From the NCBI GenBank assembly GCA_963713815.1, contig CAVQNH010000051.1:124001-188000 (forward strand): 64,000 nt of DNA, in the 5' to 3' direction. The notes under the pieces are model-generated. The model saw nothing but the letters and a program-made list of their open reading frames with translations, was not told the DNA's origin and made no database searches. This DNA is from RYN-230 sp963713815 (GTDB lineage Bacteria; Actinomycetota; Actinomycetes; Streptosporangiales; Streptosporangiaceae). This document shows positions 8,419 to 16,540 of the stretch, one piece after another (position 1 is the first letter of the stretch; every line of letters starts with the position of its first letter). The position numbers were made by a program, and so were the translations under genes.

Positions 8419-8622
8419 ATGACCTGCCCGCCTTCGTCCATCGACCGCGGCAGGCTCGCCGAGCTGACCGACCGGGAGCTGCGCCGCTTCGCTGACGGGC
8501 ACCCGGTCTCCGCGGACCTGTTCGCCCGGGGCCAGCAGTCGCTCATCGGCGGGGTGCCGATGCCCTGGATGATGCGGTGGGCCAGCGGGATCCCGCTGTT
8601 CGCGGCCCGGACTACTTCCCGC
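8419..8622 (+). pseudogene. N-terminal relic of a class III aminotransferase
   Basis: From ATG 8419, with GGAAAGAG about 6 nt upstream, the frame reads RLAELTDRELRRFADGHPVS and then GGVPMPWMMRWASGIPLFAA. That is the characteristic N-terminal helix and GGVPMxWM segment of glutamate-1-semialdehyde-mutase-like aminotransferases. Homology stops at about residue 68; the continuation to 8736 is not aminotransferase in any frame, so the cofactor domain is gone. It keeps a plausible ribosome site, which suggests recent decay by deletion. Confidence 0.65.
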
Positions 8623-8756
8623 GTCGGCGGTCGGCCTCAACCGTCGACCCAACTCCACGGGGCGCTGGGAAGTGCTGGGCGGATCCAACCGCGGTGGTGG
8701 CCAGCGATTCCAGCGGACTGGAATTGGATGAACTAAGCAGCGTGGGCAGAACCCCT

Positions 8757-8803
8757 GGACCAGCTGGCACCTGCCCCGGTACAGGGTGCTGCCCAGCTGG
8801 TCC
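8757..8803. terminator. Hairpin downstream of relic and hydrolase gene
   Basis: Perfect 11-bp arms (GGACCAGCTGG at 8757-8767, complement at 8793-8803) enclose an inner GCACC/GGTGC pair. It sits just past the end of the minus-strand hydrolase (stop at 8822) and could terminate it. Confidence 0.5.
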
Positions 8804-8821
8804 GGGTGGTACTGAGAACTG

Positions 8822-9706
8822 TTAGGTGGCGTCGACGCTTCCGGTGAAGTCGAGAATGGCCTTGGCCAGCTCGCCGGGAGCTTCCATGGCGGCGTAGTGG
8901 CCCACGCCGTCGAGGGAGACTGACCTAACGTCGCCCGGCGCGGCCTGGGACATGGTGCCGGCCGTGAAAGGGCCTCCGCCTGCGCCGACCGCCAGTACGG
9001 GCACAGTCAGCCCGTGCGTCTCCGCGAGCGCCTTGATTTCGGGGCCCTCCTGCAGCATCGACTGGTAGAGGCCGATCGCTCCACGCCAGCCGCCGGGGCG
9101 GGAGTAGGTGCGGACGAACTCGTCGATGTCGGCGCTAGTGATCGCTCCTGGGGTCGCGCTCATGGCCGGGAACGCGAATCCTCCCAGGAACTCGCGCTCG
9201 CGGCCGGCGAGCAGCATCTCGGGGATGCCGGGCGCAGCGAGAACGCCGATGTACCAGGTACCCCCATGGGTGACATCGGCCAGCGTCTCCAGGCCGAACC
9301 CGGGCAGGCCCATCTCGATGGCGGTGAAACTGAGCACGTCCTGAGGATGCGTCGTCGCGAGGCGGAAGACCGTCGCCCCGCTGATGTCCTGCCCGGTCAG
9401 GTGGACCGGCCCCACCCCGAGCTGCCCGATGAGACTGTGCAGGTCCTCGGCCGAGGTCTTGCTGTCATACTCGCCCGGCTCGTGGCCAGAGTCGCCGAAA
9501 CCACGCAGGTCGACAGCGAACACGCGGTGGCTGGCCGTGAGCAGCGGGATGAGCTTCCGGAAGGCCCACCAGGTCTCGGGAAACCCGTGGACCAGCAGGA
9601 CCGGAGATCCGCTGGTTCCCGCCGCCGCGTAGTGCAGCGTGGTTCCGTTGACCTCTGCGTGGTGGTGCGTGATCCCCGGCGCGAGACCAGCTTGTGTGGC
9701 GTCCAT
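8822..9706 (-). CDS. Alpha/beta hydrolase, epoxide-hydrolase-like
   Basis: 294 residues. The oxyanion motif HGFPETWWAF follows the first strand. The nucleophile elbow reads GQDISG, with Asp in place of the Ser of ordinary esterases, which is the hallmark of epoxide hydrolases and haloalkane dehalogenases. The catalytic His is in GVGHYAAMEAP near the C-terminus. The family opens epoxides or displaces halide through an Asp ester intermediate; the substrate here is unknown. It is transcribed away from the MarR gene and shares an 86-bp gap containing two palindromic sites, so MarR control is likely. Confidence 0.85.
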   Translation of the reverse strand: MDATQAGLAPGITHHHAEVNGTTLHYAAAGTSGSPVLLVHGFPETWWAFRKLIPLLTASHRVFAVDLRGFGDSGHEPGEYDSKTSAEDLHSLIGQLGVGPVHLTGQDISGATVFRLATTHPQDVLSFTAIEMGLPGFGLETLADVTHGGTWYIGVLAAPGIPEMLLAGREREFLGGFAFPAMSATPGAITSADIDEFVRTYSRPGGWRGAIGLYQSMLQEGPEIKALAETHGLTVPVLAVGAGGGPFTAGTMSQAAPGDVRSVSLDGVGHYAAMEAPGELAKAILDFTGSVDAT

Positions 9707-9723
9707 CTTCTTCTCCCCGGTTC

Positions 9724-9762
9724 GACAACCTTGTTGTCCAAATAGTAGTCAACCTGGTTGTC
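9724..9762. promoter_or_regulatory. Two MarR-type operator palindromes
   Basis: Site 1 is a perfect GACAAC-CTT-GTTGTC palindrome (9724-9738). Site 2 (9748-9762) is GTCAAC-CTG-GTTGTC, one base off perfect. Centres are 24 bp apart. They lie between the divergent hydrolase and MarR genes, where one regulator could repress both. Confidence 0.75.
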
Positions 9763-9792
9763 GTTGTCGAGTCGCTGCCGTACTCTTCTCCC

Positions 9793-10272
9793 ATGTCCCG
9801 GTCTGGCGCCGATCTCGCCCTGCTCCTGCTCGGAGGCTTCCGCTCACTGGTGGACGCGGCGACAGCCGAGCTCGCCGCCCGCGGCTACGAGGATGTGCGT
9901 CCCGTCCATGACTTCGCCATGCGGGCCATCGCCTCGGGCGCCGACAACGCCTCAGAACTAGGCCGCCGCCTGTCCGTCTCCAAGCAAGCAGCGGCGAAAA
10001 CCATCGCGGTGCTGCAGGAACGCGGATACGTGGCCCGCGAGGAAGACCCCCTCGACGCCCGTCGCAAACGCCTTCAGGTCACCGAACTCGGCTTCGACGT
10101 GCTGCGAACCGGTGAAGCGATCTTCGACGAGCTGCGCGATCAATGGGAACGGCAGATCGGTCCCAGCCAGCTCGAGAGCCTCGAGACGCATCTAGCAGCG
10201 CTGGTTGGTGATCCGCCCGTGCGCTTCGATACGCCCGGCTGGATAACGCGAGACCTTGGCGAGTCACTTTAG
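9793..10272 (+). CDS. MarR-family transcriptional regulator
   Basis: 159 residues with a winged-helix core: NASELGRRLSVSKQAAAKTI is the recognition helix-turn-helix and YVAREEDPLDARRKRLQVTELG is the wing with its conserved D-x-R. The start ATG 9793 was preferred to an upstream in-frame GTG because that one lies within the operator palindromes. MarR proteins are dimers that leave DNA on binding small phenolic or oxidising ligands. The divergent epoxide-hydrolase-like gene is the obvious target. Confidence 0.9.
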   Translation: MSRSGADLALLLLGGFRSLVDAATAELAARGYEDVRPVHDFAMRAIASGADNASELGRRLSVSKQAAAKTIAVLQERGYVAREEDPLDARRKRLQVTELGFDVLRTGEAIFDELRDQWERQIGPSQLESLETHLAALVGDPPVRFDTPGWITRDLGESL

Positions 10273-10385
10273 ATGAGTTGGTCCTCATCCTGGGTTCACA
10301 CCCCGCCCGGAGCCTGTTCCACTGCCGGCAGGCGCGCGGGAAAGAATCATGCGTGACTTTGACGGTACATATCGACAGCGCCGTT

Positions 10386-10505
10386 CCGACGACCGTTTGC
10401 GACCACGACTGCCGCCGGCCCCCGGGAGCCCGGGCCGGTACCGCTGGGCGGCCCCGGCCGAACGTGGGCGCTAACCGCTGCCCCGACGACCGTTTGCGAC
10501 CACGA
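10386..10505. repeat. 23-bp direct repeat in a convergent gap
   Basis: CCGACGACCGTTTGCGACCA plus CGA occurs at 10386-10408 and again at 10483-10505, with no coding gene between. The rest of the 250-bp gap (10273-10523) between MarR and the ATPase gene shows nothing else I can name. Confidence 0.75.
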
Positions 10506-10523
10506 TCTGTTCGCTGGAGAGGG

Positions 10524-11711
10524 TCAGCGGGCTTCGAACCGGGCCCGGACGGCGCGGGTCACCGGCTGGATGCGCGGTGGCGTGGCTAAGGCGGCACGCA
10601 CCCCCGCCCAGGCCTGCTGCCCGGCCGGCCGGGCAGATCGCAGGCCAGGCCGGGAGCCGGCCCGCCGGCCGGTGAGCCCGTGCCGTCCGCGGCTGCGGCC
10701 GCGCACGATCTGCGCCGTGGCCCGGGCCACATCCAGCAGCTGGACCAGGTCCAGCGGGGACTCGGCCGTGAGCAGCCGCCTGGCTTCCGGGTGTCCTTGT
10801 TCTGGACGGCCAATCAGGGCCCACCACTGCATGGTGGCGCGGCCGAACCAGATGTCGGCCTCGGGATACCGGGCCGCCAGCACCGCCTGGATGTCCCGCA
10901 ACGAGGCCTCGTAGCCGTCCGGGAATTCCGGCTGGGCCGCACCGTCGGAGTTCCACCGGATCTCGGCCCAGACCAGCCTGCCCCGGTGATCCCCGCATAC
11001 GCCGGTGCGCTCCGCCAGGGCCCGCACCACCCGCAAGCCCCGGCCGTGTTCGCTGAGCTGGTCGCTGCCGAGCTGATCGAGGCTGAGGGAGCCGGTGCTG
11101 AAGGGGCCGATGCCAGGCGCATCCAGGCTGAGCGGCCCGGGGCCCAGGGGGTCAGTGCCAGGCGTCAGGTGCGGGCTGGTGCGCGCGCCGCCGTCGGCGA
11201 CCGCGACGCGGACCGTCACCGGGCGCGTCTGCCAGGTGAGTTCCACGGCGAAGAAGCCCTGTGCACCGCTCGCGGTGTGCTGGACCGCGTTGGCCGTCAG
11301 CTCGATGGCGACCGTGACGACGTCCTCGCGGGACGGGCCGCTGGGGAGCAGCTCGGCCAGCCAGGACCGGACACGGCGCAGTTCTGCTTCCCGCCCCGGA
11401 AAAACCCGCCGCCAGCGCTGGACGGGCGGAGGTGGCGGTGGGGCCGGCATGGCTTTCAGCACGACCGGCGAGGGTTGCGGCACCAGTACTTGCGGCTCGG
11501 GTCCTCGCGGCGCCTGTACTGGCGCAGCCTGCACTGGCGCAGCCTGCACTTGCGGGAGGGGTGGCTGCTGCGCCGGTGCCTGCCGTGCGGGCACGATCTG
11601 CGCGGGCGGCGCGGCGGGCCCAGGTGGTGCGCTCGGCCCAGGCGGCGCGCCCGACGCGGGTAGCGCGCTCGGCAAAAGTGGGGTGCTCGGAACAGGCGAA
11701 GCAGAGCGCAC
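10524..11711 (-). CDS. Anti-sigma-type HATPase (RsbW/SpoIIAB-like), C-terminal part of a frameshifted gene
   Basis: Up to 395 residues in this frame. A Pro/Ala-rich linker (about residues 1-95) leads into a GHKL ATPase: the N box AIELTANAVQHTAS, the G1 motif VADGG, and the G2 region SEHGRGLRVVRALAERTG. A shared actinobacterial extension with WFGRATMQWWAL follows. GHKL proteins of this type usually bind an anti-anti-sigma partner or sigma factor; none is adjacent. The only start available here is a GTG at 11711 in the middle of the Pro-rich linker, with no ribosome site, while the same low-complexity sequence continues upstream in another frame. I infer one longer protein broken near 11710-11725. 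Confidence 0.7.
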   Translation of the reverse strand: MRSASPVPSTPLLPSALPASGAPPGPSAPPGPAAPPAQIVPARQAPAQQPPLPQVQAAPVQAAPVQAPRGPEPQVLVPQPSPVVLKAMPAPPPPPPVQRWRRVFPGREAELRRVRSWLAELLPSGPSREDVVTVAIELTANAVQHTASGAQGFFAVELTWQTRPVTVRVAVADGGARTSPHLTPGTDPLGPGPLSLDAPGIGPFSTGSLSLDQLGSDQLSEHGRGLRVVRALAERTGVCGDHRGRLVWAEIRWNSDGAAQPEFPDGYEASLRDIQAVLAARYPEADIWFGRATMQWWALIGRPEQGHPEARRLLTAESPLDLVQLLDVARATAQIVRGRSRGRHGLTGRRAGSRPGLRSARPAGQQAWAGVRAALATPPRIQPVTRAVRARFEAR

Positions 11712-12705
11712 GGCATGCAGGCGGAGCAGAAGGCGCAGGCAGAGCAGACGGCACAGGCAGAGCAGAAGGCGCAGGCAGAGCAGAAGGCGCGGGGAGTACT
11801 GCTGGCGGCGGTGCGGCGGCCGTGGGCATCGCGTAGGTGGCCGGGGACGCGACAGACTCGTACACCGGAAGCGGCTCGTACACCGGGGTCGCCGGGAAGG
11901 CGGGGGTCACCGCACGGCCCTGGGGCGGCGCATAGCCCTGCCTCATCGGATAAGCCGGAGCCACCTGGTAGCCAGGGTCCGCCGCATAGCCGGGAGCGGC
12001 GGGGTAGGCGGGAGCCACCGGACGGGCGGGAGCCACCGGGTCCCGGCTCTCCGGCGCATAGGCAGGAGCCACCGGGTAGCCGGGATCCGGCGCATAGGCA
12101 GGAGCCGCCTGGTAGCCGCGATCCACGGCATACCGGGGACCCAGCCCATAGCCGGGGCTGTCGGCACCGCTGGTGCCGCCGGCGTGGCCCGGATGGACCG
12201 CGTACCCGGGATCGGCCGCGCCGGTACGGCCGGCGTAGCGCGGATCGGCCGCATACCCGGGATCGGCCGCGCCGGTGCCCCTGGCATAGCCCGGATCCAC
12301 CGCATACCCGGCACCTGCCGCGCCGGTGCCGGCGACATAGCCGGTACCGCCGGCATAGCCCCGATCGGCCGCATACCCGGGATCGGCCCGATACCCGGGA
12401 TCGGCCCCATAACCGGGATCGGCGGGATAAGCGGGAGCCGCAGGATAGGCGGGAGCCGCCGGGTAGCCGGCGGCCGCGGGATACGCCGGAGGCGGCTGGT
12501 ACGGCGGAATCGAGGCGTCCGCGGGCACGGCGGGGAGGGGCCCGGAAATCGGCGGCGGCCCCGGCTGGGGGAAGGGCCACACCGAGGCAGGGACCCTGTC
12601 CGGGATCGCCCCCGGCGGCGCGAACGTCGCGGGGTGCGGCACCATCACAGGCTGCGGGACCATTCCCGGCTGCGGAAACGGCGCCTGCGCCACCCGCCTC
12701 GGCAA
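11712..12705 (-). pseudogene. Pro/Tyr/Ala-rich N-terminal part of the frameshifted ATPase gene
   Basis: From a TTG at 12705 (or GTG 12693) the frame encodes about 330 residues of Pro-rich sequence with many PGYAADPGY-like and PAYPAAPAY-like units, then PAPSALPAPSALP repeats. At about 11715 it changes to Cys/Arg-rich sequence, typical of reading out of frame, exactly where the ATPase frame resumes Pro/Ala-rich sequence. A one-base change there would join them into a protein of about 725 residues. The start is uncertain; no good ribosome site is visible. Disordered N-termini like this are common in actinobacterial regulators, so coding status is probable but not proven. Confidence 0.5.
11722..11795. 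repeat. 18-bp tandem repeat at the frameshift point
   Basis: About four copies of a GCAGAGCAGAAGGCGCAG-like unit encode repeated ALPAPS on the minus strand. Whole-unit slippage keeps the frame, so the frameshift next to it must be a smaller change. Confidence 0.75.
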
Positions 12706-12852
12706 CTCTTGCCGCCCGGGTGACCGACCGTCCCTCGCTCCGCGAATGGCTGCCTCCCTCTTTGATCATGATGCTGGCAGGTGCCCGGCCCAGCCGAGCG
12801 CGGGCACGGCAATCGTAAGGAATCGGTAAGGGTTACCGCTCCCCGGTCGCCA

Positions 12853-12881
12853 TTGACAGCGCTTACATCCATTCCTAGCAT
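12853..12881 (+). promoter_or_regulatory. Sigma-70-type promoter of lacI-GH16
   Basis: TTGACA (12853-12858) and TAGCAT (12876-12881) are separated by exactly 17 bp. The -35 box is inside the first operator palindrome, so repressor binding would block RNA polymerase directly. Confidence 0.75.
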
Positions 12882-12912
12882 CTCTGGTACCAACTGGATG
12901 TAACCGCTTACA
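12854..12912. promoter_or_regulatory. Two LacI-family operators
   Basis: Operator 1, TGACAGCGCTTACA (12854-12867), overlaps the -35 box. Operator 2, TGTAACCGCTTACA (12899-12912), lies just past the expected transcription start. Both approach the ideal palindrome TGTAAGCGCTTACA with the central CG step usual for LacI proteins; centres are 45 bp apart, close to four helical turns. A further CGCTTACC half-site follows at about 12917. Confidence 0.75.
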
Positions 12913-12944
12913 ACCTCGCTTACCACGCCGCGCCCGCGCGGCAC

Positions 12945-14054
12945 GTGGAGGCCGATCACGCCTTGGCGGTCAACGATGATCACAACCTGCGGCAGGCACT
13001 TAGCCCCCGGAGTGCCGCGGTGAGCACCGTCTATGAGGTGGCGGACCGGGCCGGGGTGTCCACGGCGACCGTCTCCCGGGTCATCCACGGCTCCAACCTC
13101 GTCCACCCGGACACCCGCGACCGGGTCCTGGCCGTCATCGAGGAACTGAGCTACGTGCCGGACGGCTCGGCCCAGGGCCTGAGCCGCCGCCGTAAAGACA
13201 TCATCGGCCTGGCCGCCCTGGAACGCGGCGTCACCGAGGTCGGCATCGAGAAGACCAGCCCCCTGTTCATGGACGAGCTGGTGCACGCGGTCGAGTCCGT
13301 GCTGCGCGGCACGGACTGCTCGCTGCTGCTCACGTTCGGCCCGGCCGGCGAGCCGTTCCAGCGGCGGATCAGGTCGCTGTCCGGCAAGGTCGACGGGCTG
13401 CTGGTCGCGGAGGAAGTAATGCCGCCCGGCCAGTTGCGGGCGCTGGCCCGGCGGATCCCGGTGGTCGCCATCGCGGGCCGCCGGGACGAGACGGAACTGG
13501 ATGTCGTGGCGGTGGACAACACCGCGGGGATGCGGGCGCTGGCCGCGCACCTTATCGGGGATCACGGCTACCGCCGCGTCGGCTTCCTGGCCGGCCCGGC
13601 CGACTCCCCCGACGCCCGCGAACGCCTGGAAACCTTCCGGCAGGCGGTCGCCGAGCACCCGGGTTGCGTGCTCGACCCGGTCCTGGAAGGCGACTTCTCC
13701 GAGGCGAGCGGCGCGGCCGCGGCCCGCAGGCTGCTGGCGCTCCGCCCCGCTCCGGAGGTGGTGGCCTGCGCCAACGACCAGATGGCCATCGGCGTCCTGC
13801 TGCAGTTGCAGGAGTCTGGCGCGGCCATCCCCGGCGACATGGCGGTGACCGGCTTCGACGACATCTACGCCAGCCGGGTGGTCACCCCGCAGCTGACCAC
13901 GGTCGGGCAGCCGGTCCGCGAACTCGGCCACCGGGCCGCCCAGCGGCTGCGGGCGCGGATCGAGGACCGGGAGCTGCCCGTGCACACCGAGATCCTGCCC
14001 ACCCGGTGCGTGATCCGGGTCAGCTGCGGCTGCCCCGCCCCGGGAGGCCGCTGA
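12945..14054 (+). CDS. LacI-family transcriptional repressor
   Basis: 369 residues from GTG 12945; GTG 13020, giving the more usual VSTVYEVADRAGVSTATVSR start, is equally possible. The N-terminal HTH and hinge (TVSRVIHGSNLVHPDTRDRVL) are followed by the periplasmic-binding-like sugar domain, with CANDQMAIGVLLQLQ and GFDDIYASRVVTPQLTTV as in CebR- and BglR-type regulators. It sits 92 bp upstream of the secreted GH16 glucanase on the same strand and has matching operators in front, so I infer autorepression with release by a beta-glucan oligosaccharide. The C-terminus ends with a short Cys-containing tail. Confidence 0.92.
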   Translation: MEADHALAVNDDHNLRQALSPRSAAVSTVYEVADRAGVSTATVSRVIHGSNLVHPDTRDRVLAVIEELSYVPDGSAQGLSRRRKDIIGLAALERGVTEVGIEKTSPLFMDELVHAVESVLRGTDCSLLLTFGPAGEPFQRRIRSLSGKVDGLLVAEEVMPPGQLRALARRIPVVAIAGRRDETELDVVAVDNTAGMRALAAHLIGDHGYRRVGFLAGPADSPDARERLETFRQAVAEHPGCVLDPVLEGDFSEASGAAAARRLLALRPAPEVVACANDQMAIGVLLQLQESGAAIPGDMAVTGFDDIYASRVVTPQLTTVGQPVRELGHRAAQRLRARIEDRELPVHTEILPTRCVIRVSCGCPAPGGR

Positions 14055-14146
14055 CCCCATCGCCGAACCACCGACCCCGACGTCCACGGCCGGACATACC
14101 GGCCCAGGCGGGCACCCGCCGCCCGCCGAACAGAAGGGAGAACCGG

Positions 14147-15670
14147 ATGCAACCAACCCCCCGGATGCGACGAGGCCGCCGGATCCGATCACCCCGGCGC
14201 GCGGTCCTGGCCGCGGGAGCGGCGGTGACCGCCTTACTGGCGGCCACGCTGACCAGCCTGACCTTCGCGGCCAGCAGCTCGGCGACGACCGTCCCGGGAC
14301 CGCCGTCCGGCTGGACCACCACCTACAGCGACTCCTTCTCGGGGTCCGCGGGCAGCGGGGTGGACTCCGGCTGGACCTATGACACCGGCACCCAGTACAA
14401 CGGCACCGGGTGCACGGGCCAGTACGGGACCGGCGAGGTGGAGAGCAACACCAGTTCCACCGCGAACGTGTCCGAGGACGGCAGCGGGCACCTGAACGTC
14501 ACCGCGGTCAACTCGGGCGGCTCCTGGACGTCGGGCCGGATCGAGACCACGAGCGACAGCTTCGAGGCCCCGGCTGGCGGCGAAATGGAGGTCAGCGCCT
14601 CCATCAAGCAGCCGAACCCGTCCAGCGGTGTCGGCTACTGGCCCGCGTTCTGGATGCTCGGCGCCGGCTTCCGCGCCAGCGGCGCGGGCACGTCCGGGAC
14701 CATGGACTGCTCGAACTGGCCATCGGCCGGCGAGATCGACGTGATGGAAGACGTCAACGCGCTGTCCGAGCACTCCGGCACGTTCCACTGCGGCGTCAAC
14801 CCGGGCGGTCCCTGCAACGAGACCACCGGGCTGGGCAGCGGGCTGCAGTCCTGCTCCGGCTGCCAGACCGGGTACAACACCTACTCGGCCATCGTGAACC
14901 GCACCAACACCAGCAATGAGTCGATCACTTTCCTCCTGAACGGGAACGCCTACTACACGGTGACCGAGAGCCAGGTCGGCACGTCCACCTGGCAGGCCGC
15001 GGTGGACCACGGGTTCTTCCTCATCCTGGACCTGGCCATCGGGGGTGCCTACCCCAACGCCATCTGCGGCTGCTCGTCACCGACGTCCGCGACCAGCTCC
15101 GGCGCGGCGATGAGCGTCGGCTACGTGGCCGTGTATGAGACCAGCGGGTCCGGCGCGTCACCCACGCCCACGCCCACGCCCACCCCGACGCCGACCGCGA
15201 CCAGCACCGGCAGCGGCGGCGGCACGTCCTGCTCCACCACCGCGACCGCGGACATCTCCGCGGACTGCTACCAGGGCTCGTCCGGGAGCATCTCGGTCAC
15301 CGCGGCCAGCGGGGACACCAACCCGTCCGGGGTGGACGGCAATCAGGCCGCCCAGCTCACCAACGGCGACTACCTGGAGTATCCCGGGGTCAATTTCGGC
15401 TCGGGCTCCAGCCAGTTCGACGCCCGGGTCGCCTCGGGCGCGGCGGGCGGGGTGAGCGGCCTGGTCGAGGTGGTGCTCGACAACCCGTCGAACCCGCCGG
15501 TGGGCAGCTTCGCGGTCGGTAATACCGGCGGCTGGAGTACCTGGCGGACCGTTCCGGCCAACATTTCCAGGGTGACCGGGACCCACACGGTCTACCTGGA
15601 ATTCTCCTCCGGCGCGTCGGGCAGCCCGCCCTTCGTGAGCCTGCACTACTTCAGCTTCCCGACCTCCTGA
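14147..15670 (+). CDS. Secreted GH16 endo-beta-glucanase with C-terminal CBM6-like domain
   Basis: 507 residues; ATG 14147 follows GAAGGGAG. A twin-Arg-rich signal sequence (residues 8-45) precedes the GH16 jelly roll. The catalytic motif GEIDVMED gives nucleophile Glu196, assisting Asp198 and acid/base Glu201. A PTPTP linker encoded by a CCCACG microsatellite (about residues 333-345) leads to a domain beginning ADISADCYQGSSGSISV with DYLEYPGVNFGSG, as in CBM6/35. The enzyme should hydrolyse beta-1,3 or mixed-linked glucan outside the cell, in line with LacI control and the nearby expansin and beta-glucuronidase. Confidence 0.92.
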   Translation: MQPTPRMRRGRRIRSPRRAVLAAGAAVTALLAATLTSLTFAASSSATTVPGPPSGWTTTYSDSFSGSAGSGVDSGWTYDTGTQYNGTGCTGQYGTGEVESNTSSTANVSEDGSGHLNVTAVNSGGSWTSGRIETTSDSFEAPAGGEMEVSASIKQPNPSSGVGYWPAFWMLGAGFRASGAGTSGTMDCSNWPSAGEIDVMEDVNALSEHSGTFHCGVNPGGPCNETTGLGSGLQSCSGCQTGYNTYSAIVNRTNTSNESITFLLNGNAYYTVTESQVGTSTWQAAVDHGFFLILDLAIGGAYPNAICGCSSPTSATSSGAAMSVGYVAVYETSGSGASPTPTPTPTPTPTATSTGSGGGTSCSTTATADISADCYQGSSGSISVTAASGDTNPSGVDGNQAAQLTNGDYLEYPGVNFGSGSSQFDARVASGAAGGVSGLVEVVLDNPSNPPVGSFAVGNTGGWSTWRTVPANISRVTGTHTVYLEFSSGASGSPPFVSLHYFSFPTS

Positions 15671-15674
15671 TCGG

Positions 15675-15709
15675 GCGCGGGCCTGGCCACCCGCCGGCCA
15701 GGCCCGCGC
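15675..15709 (+). terminator. Perfect 14-bp hairpin after GH16 gene
   Basis: GCGCGGGCCTGGCC (15675-15688) and its exact complement (15696-15709) with a 7-nt loop, starting 5 nt after the GH16 stop. Confidence 0.8.
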
Positions 15710-15792
15710 CGCTCCAGGCGCGGGCCCGCGTCCCCCCTCGCGGGCCCGCGCCTCCTCCCCGGGCCGCGCGGCGAGTCCGCCACAATGGCCGG

Positions 15793-16530
15793 ATGGACGT
15801 CCTCGACCTCACGGGCCGCACGATCATCGTCACCGGCGCCTCCTCCGGGATCGGCGCAGCCACCGCCCGGCTACTGCACGAGGCGGGCGCGCATCCCGTG
15901 CTGGCCGCCCGGCGGGGCAGCCGTCTCGACGCGCTGTCCGCCGAACTCGGCGGCGCGCTCGCCGTCCGCACCGATGTCACCGACCGCAAGGACGTCGCCG
16001 CGCTGGCAGAGGCGACGCTGGAGCGGTACGGCCGCATCGACGGGCTGGTCAACAACGCCGGGGTGAGCCTGCATCACCGCCTCGACGAGCTTGATCTTGA
16101 CGAGTTCGCCCGGGTCCTGGAGCTCAACGTGGTCAGCGTGGTCGCGGTGACCCAGGCGGTGCTGCCGGCCATGCGCGCGCAGCATTCCGGCCGGATCGTG
16201 AACATCAGCTCCGGCACGACGCGGATGGCCCCGCCCGGGGTGGGCGGGTACGCGGCCACCAAGGCGGCGGTGAACATGCTCACCGCGGTGGCCCGCCGCG
16301 AGCTGGAACCGGACGGGATCGTGGTGTCGCTGGTGGTGCCGTCGATCACCGCGACGGAGTTCGGGGGCGGCATATTCCGGGAGGGCCGGAGCCCCCGGCC
16401 CGGCATGATCGCGCACAGCCCCGCCTACGTGGCCGCGTTCATCGTCCGCGCGCTGCGCACGGGGGAAGAGGTGATCGACATCCCGCACGGTCCCGAGCAG
16501 CCCGGCCTGGCCAGGGTCGCCCAGGCCTGA
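15793..16530 (+). CDS. Short-chain dehydrogenase/reductase (classical SDR)
   Basis: 245 residues with the full classical set: TGASSGIG cofactor loop, DVTD after strand 3, NNAG, the catalytic Ser in NISSGT, and YAATK with Tyr and Lys. The Arg after the second strand (AARRGSRL) suggests NADP(H) preference. It reduces a carbonyl or oxidises an alcohol in the cytoplasm; substrate unknown. Ends 10 bp from the convergent PhzF gene. Confidence 0.93.
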   Translation: MDVLDLTGRTIIVTGASSGIGAATARLLHEAGAHPVLAARRGSRLDALSAELGGALAVRTDVTDRKDVAALAEATLERYGRIDGLVNNAGVSLHHRLDELDLDEFARVLELNVVSVVAVTQAVLPAMRAQHSGRIVNISSGTTRMAPPGVGGYAATKAAVNMLTAVARRELEPDGIVVSLVVPSITATEFGGGIFREGRSPRPGMIAHSPAYVAAFIVRALRTGEEVIDIPHGPEQPGLARVAQA

Positions 16531-16540
16531 GCCCCCGCCG

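Noticed and set aside
1..8622. Aminotransferase relic at 8419 as a duplicate of the gene at the window start
   Set aside because: The relic matches the N-terminal region of a GSA-mutase-like subgroup; the first gene lacks its N-terminus in this window and its core looks like a different subgroup, so no link can be shown.
11722..11795. CRISPR-like short regular repeats
   Set aside because: Units are contiguous 18-mers with no spacers, and no cas gene is present; this is a minisatellite.
11095..12723. Long open frames on the plus strand opposite the Pro/Tyr-rich region
   Set aside because: They encode Gly/Arg/His/Ser repeats typical of the antisense of GC-rich tandem repeats, with no domain and no ribosome site.
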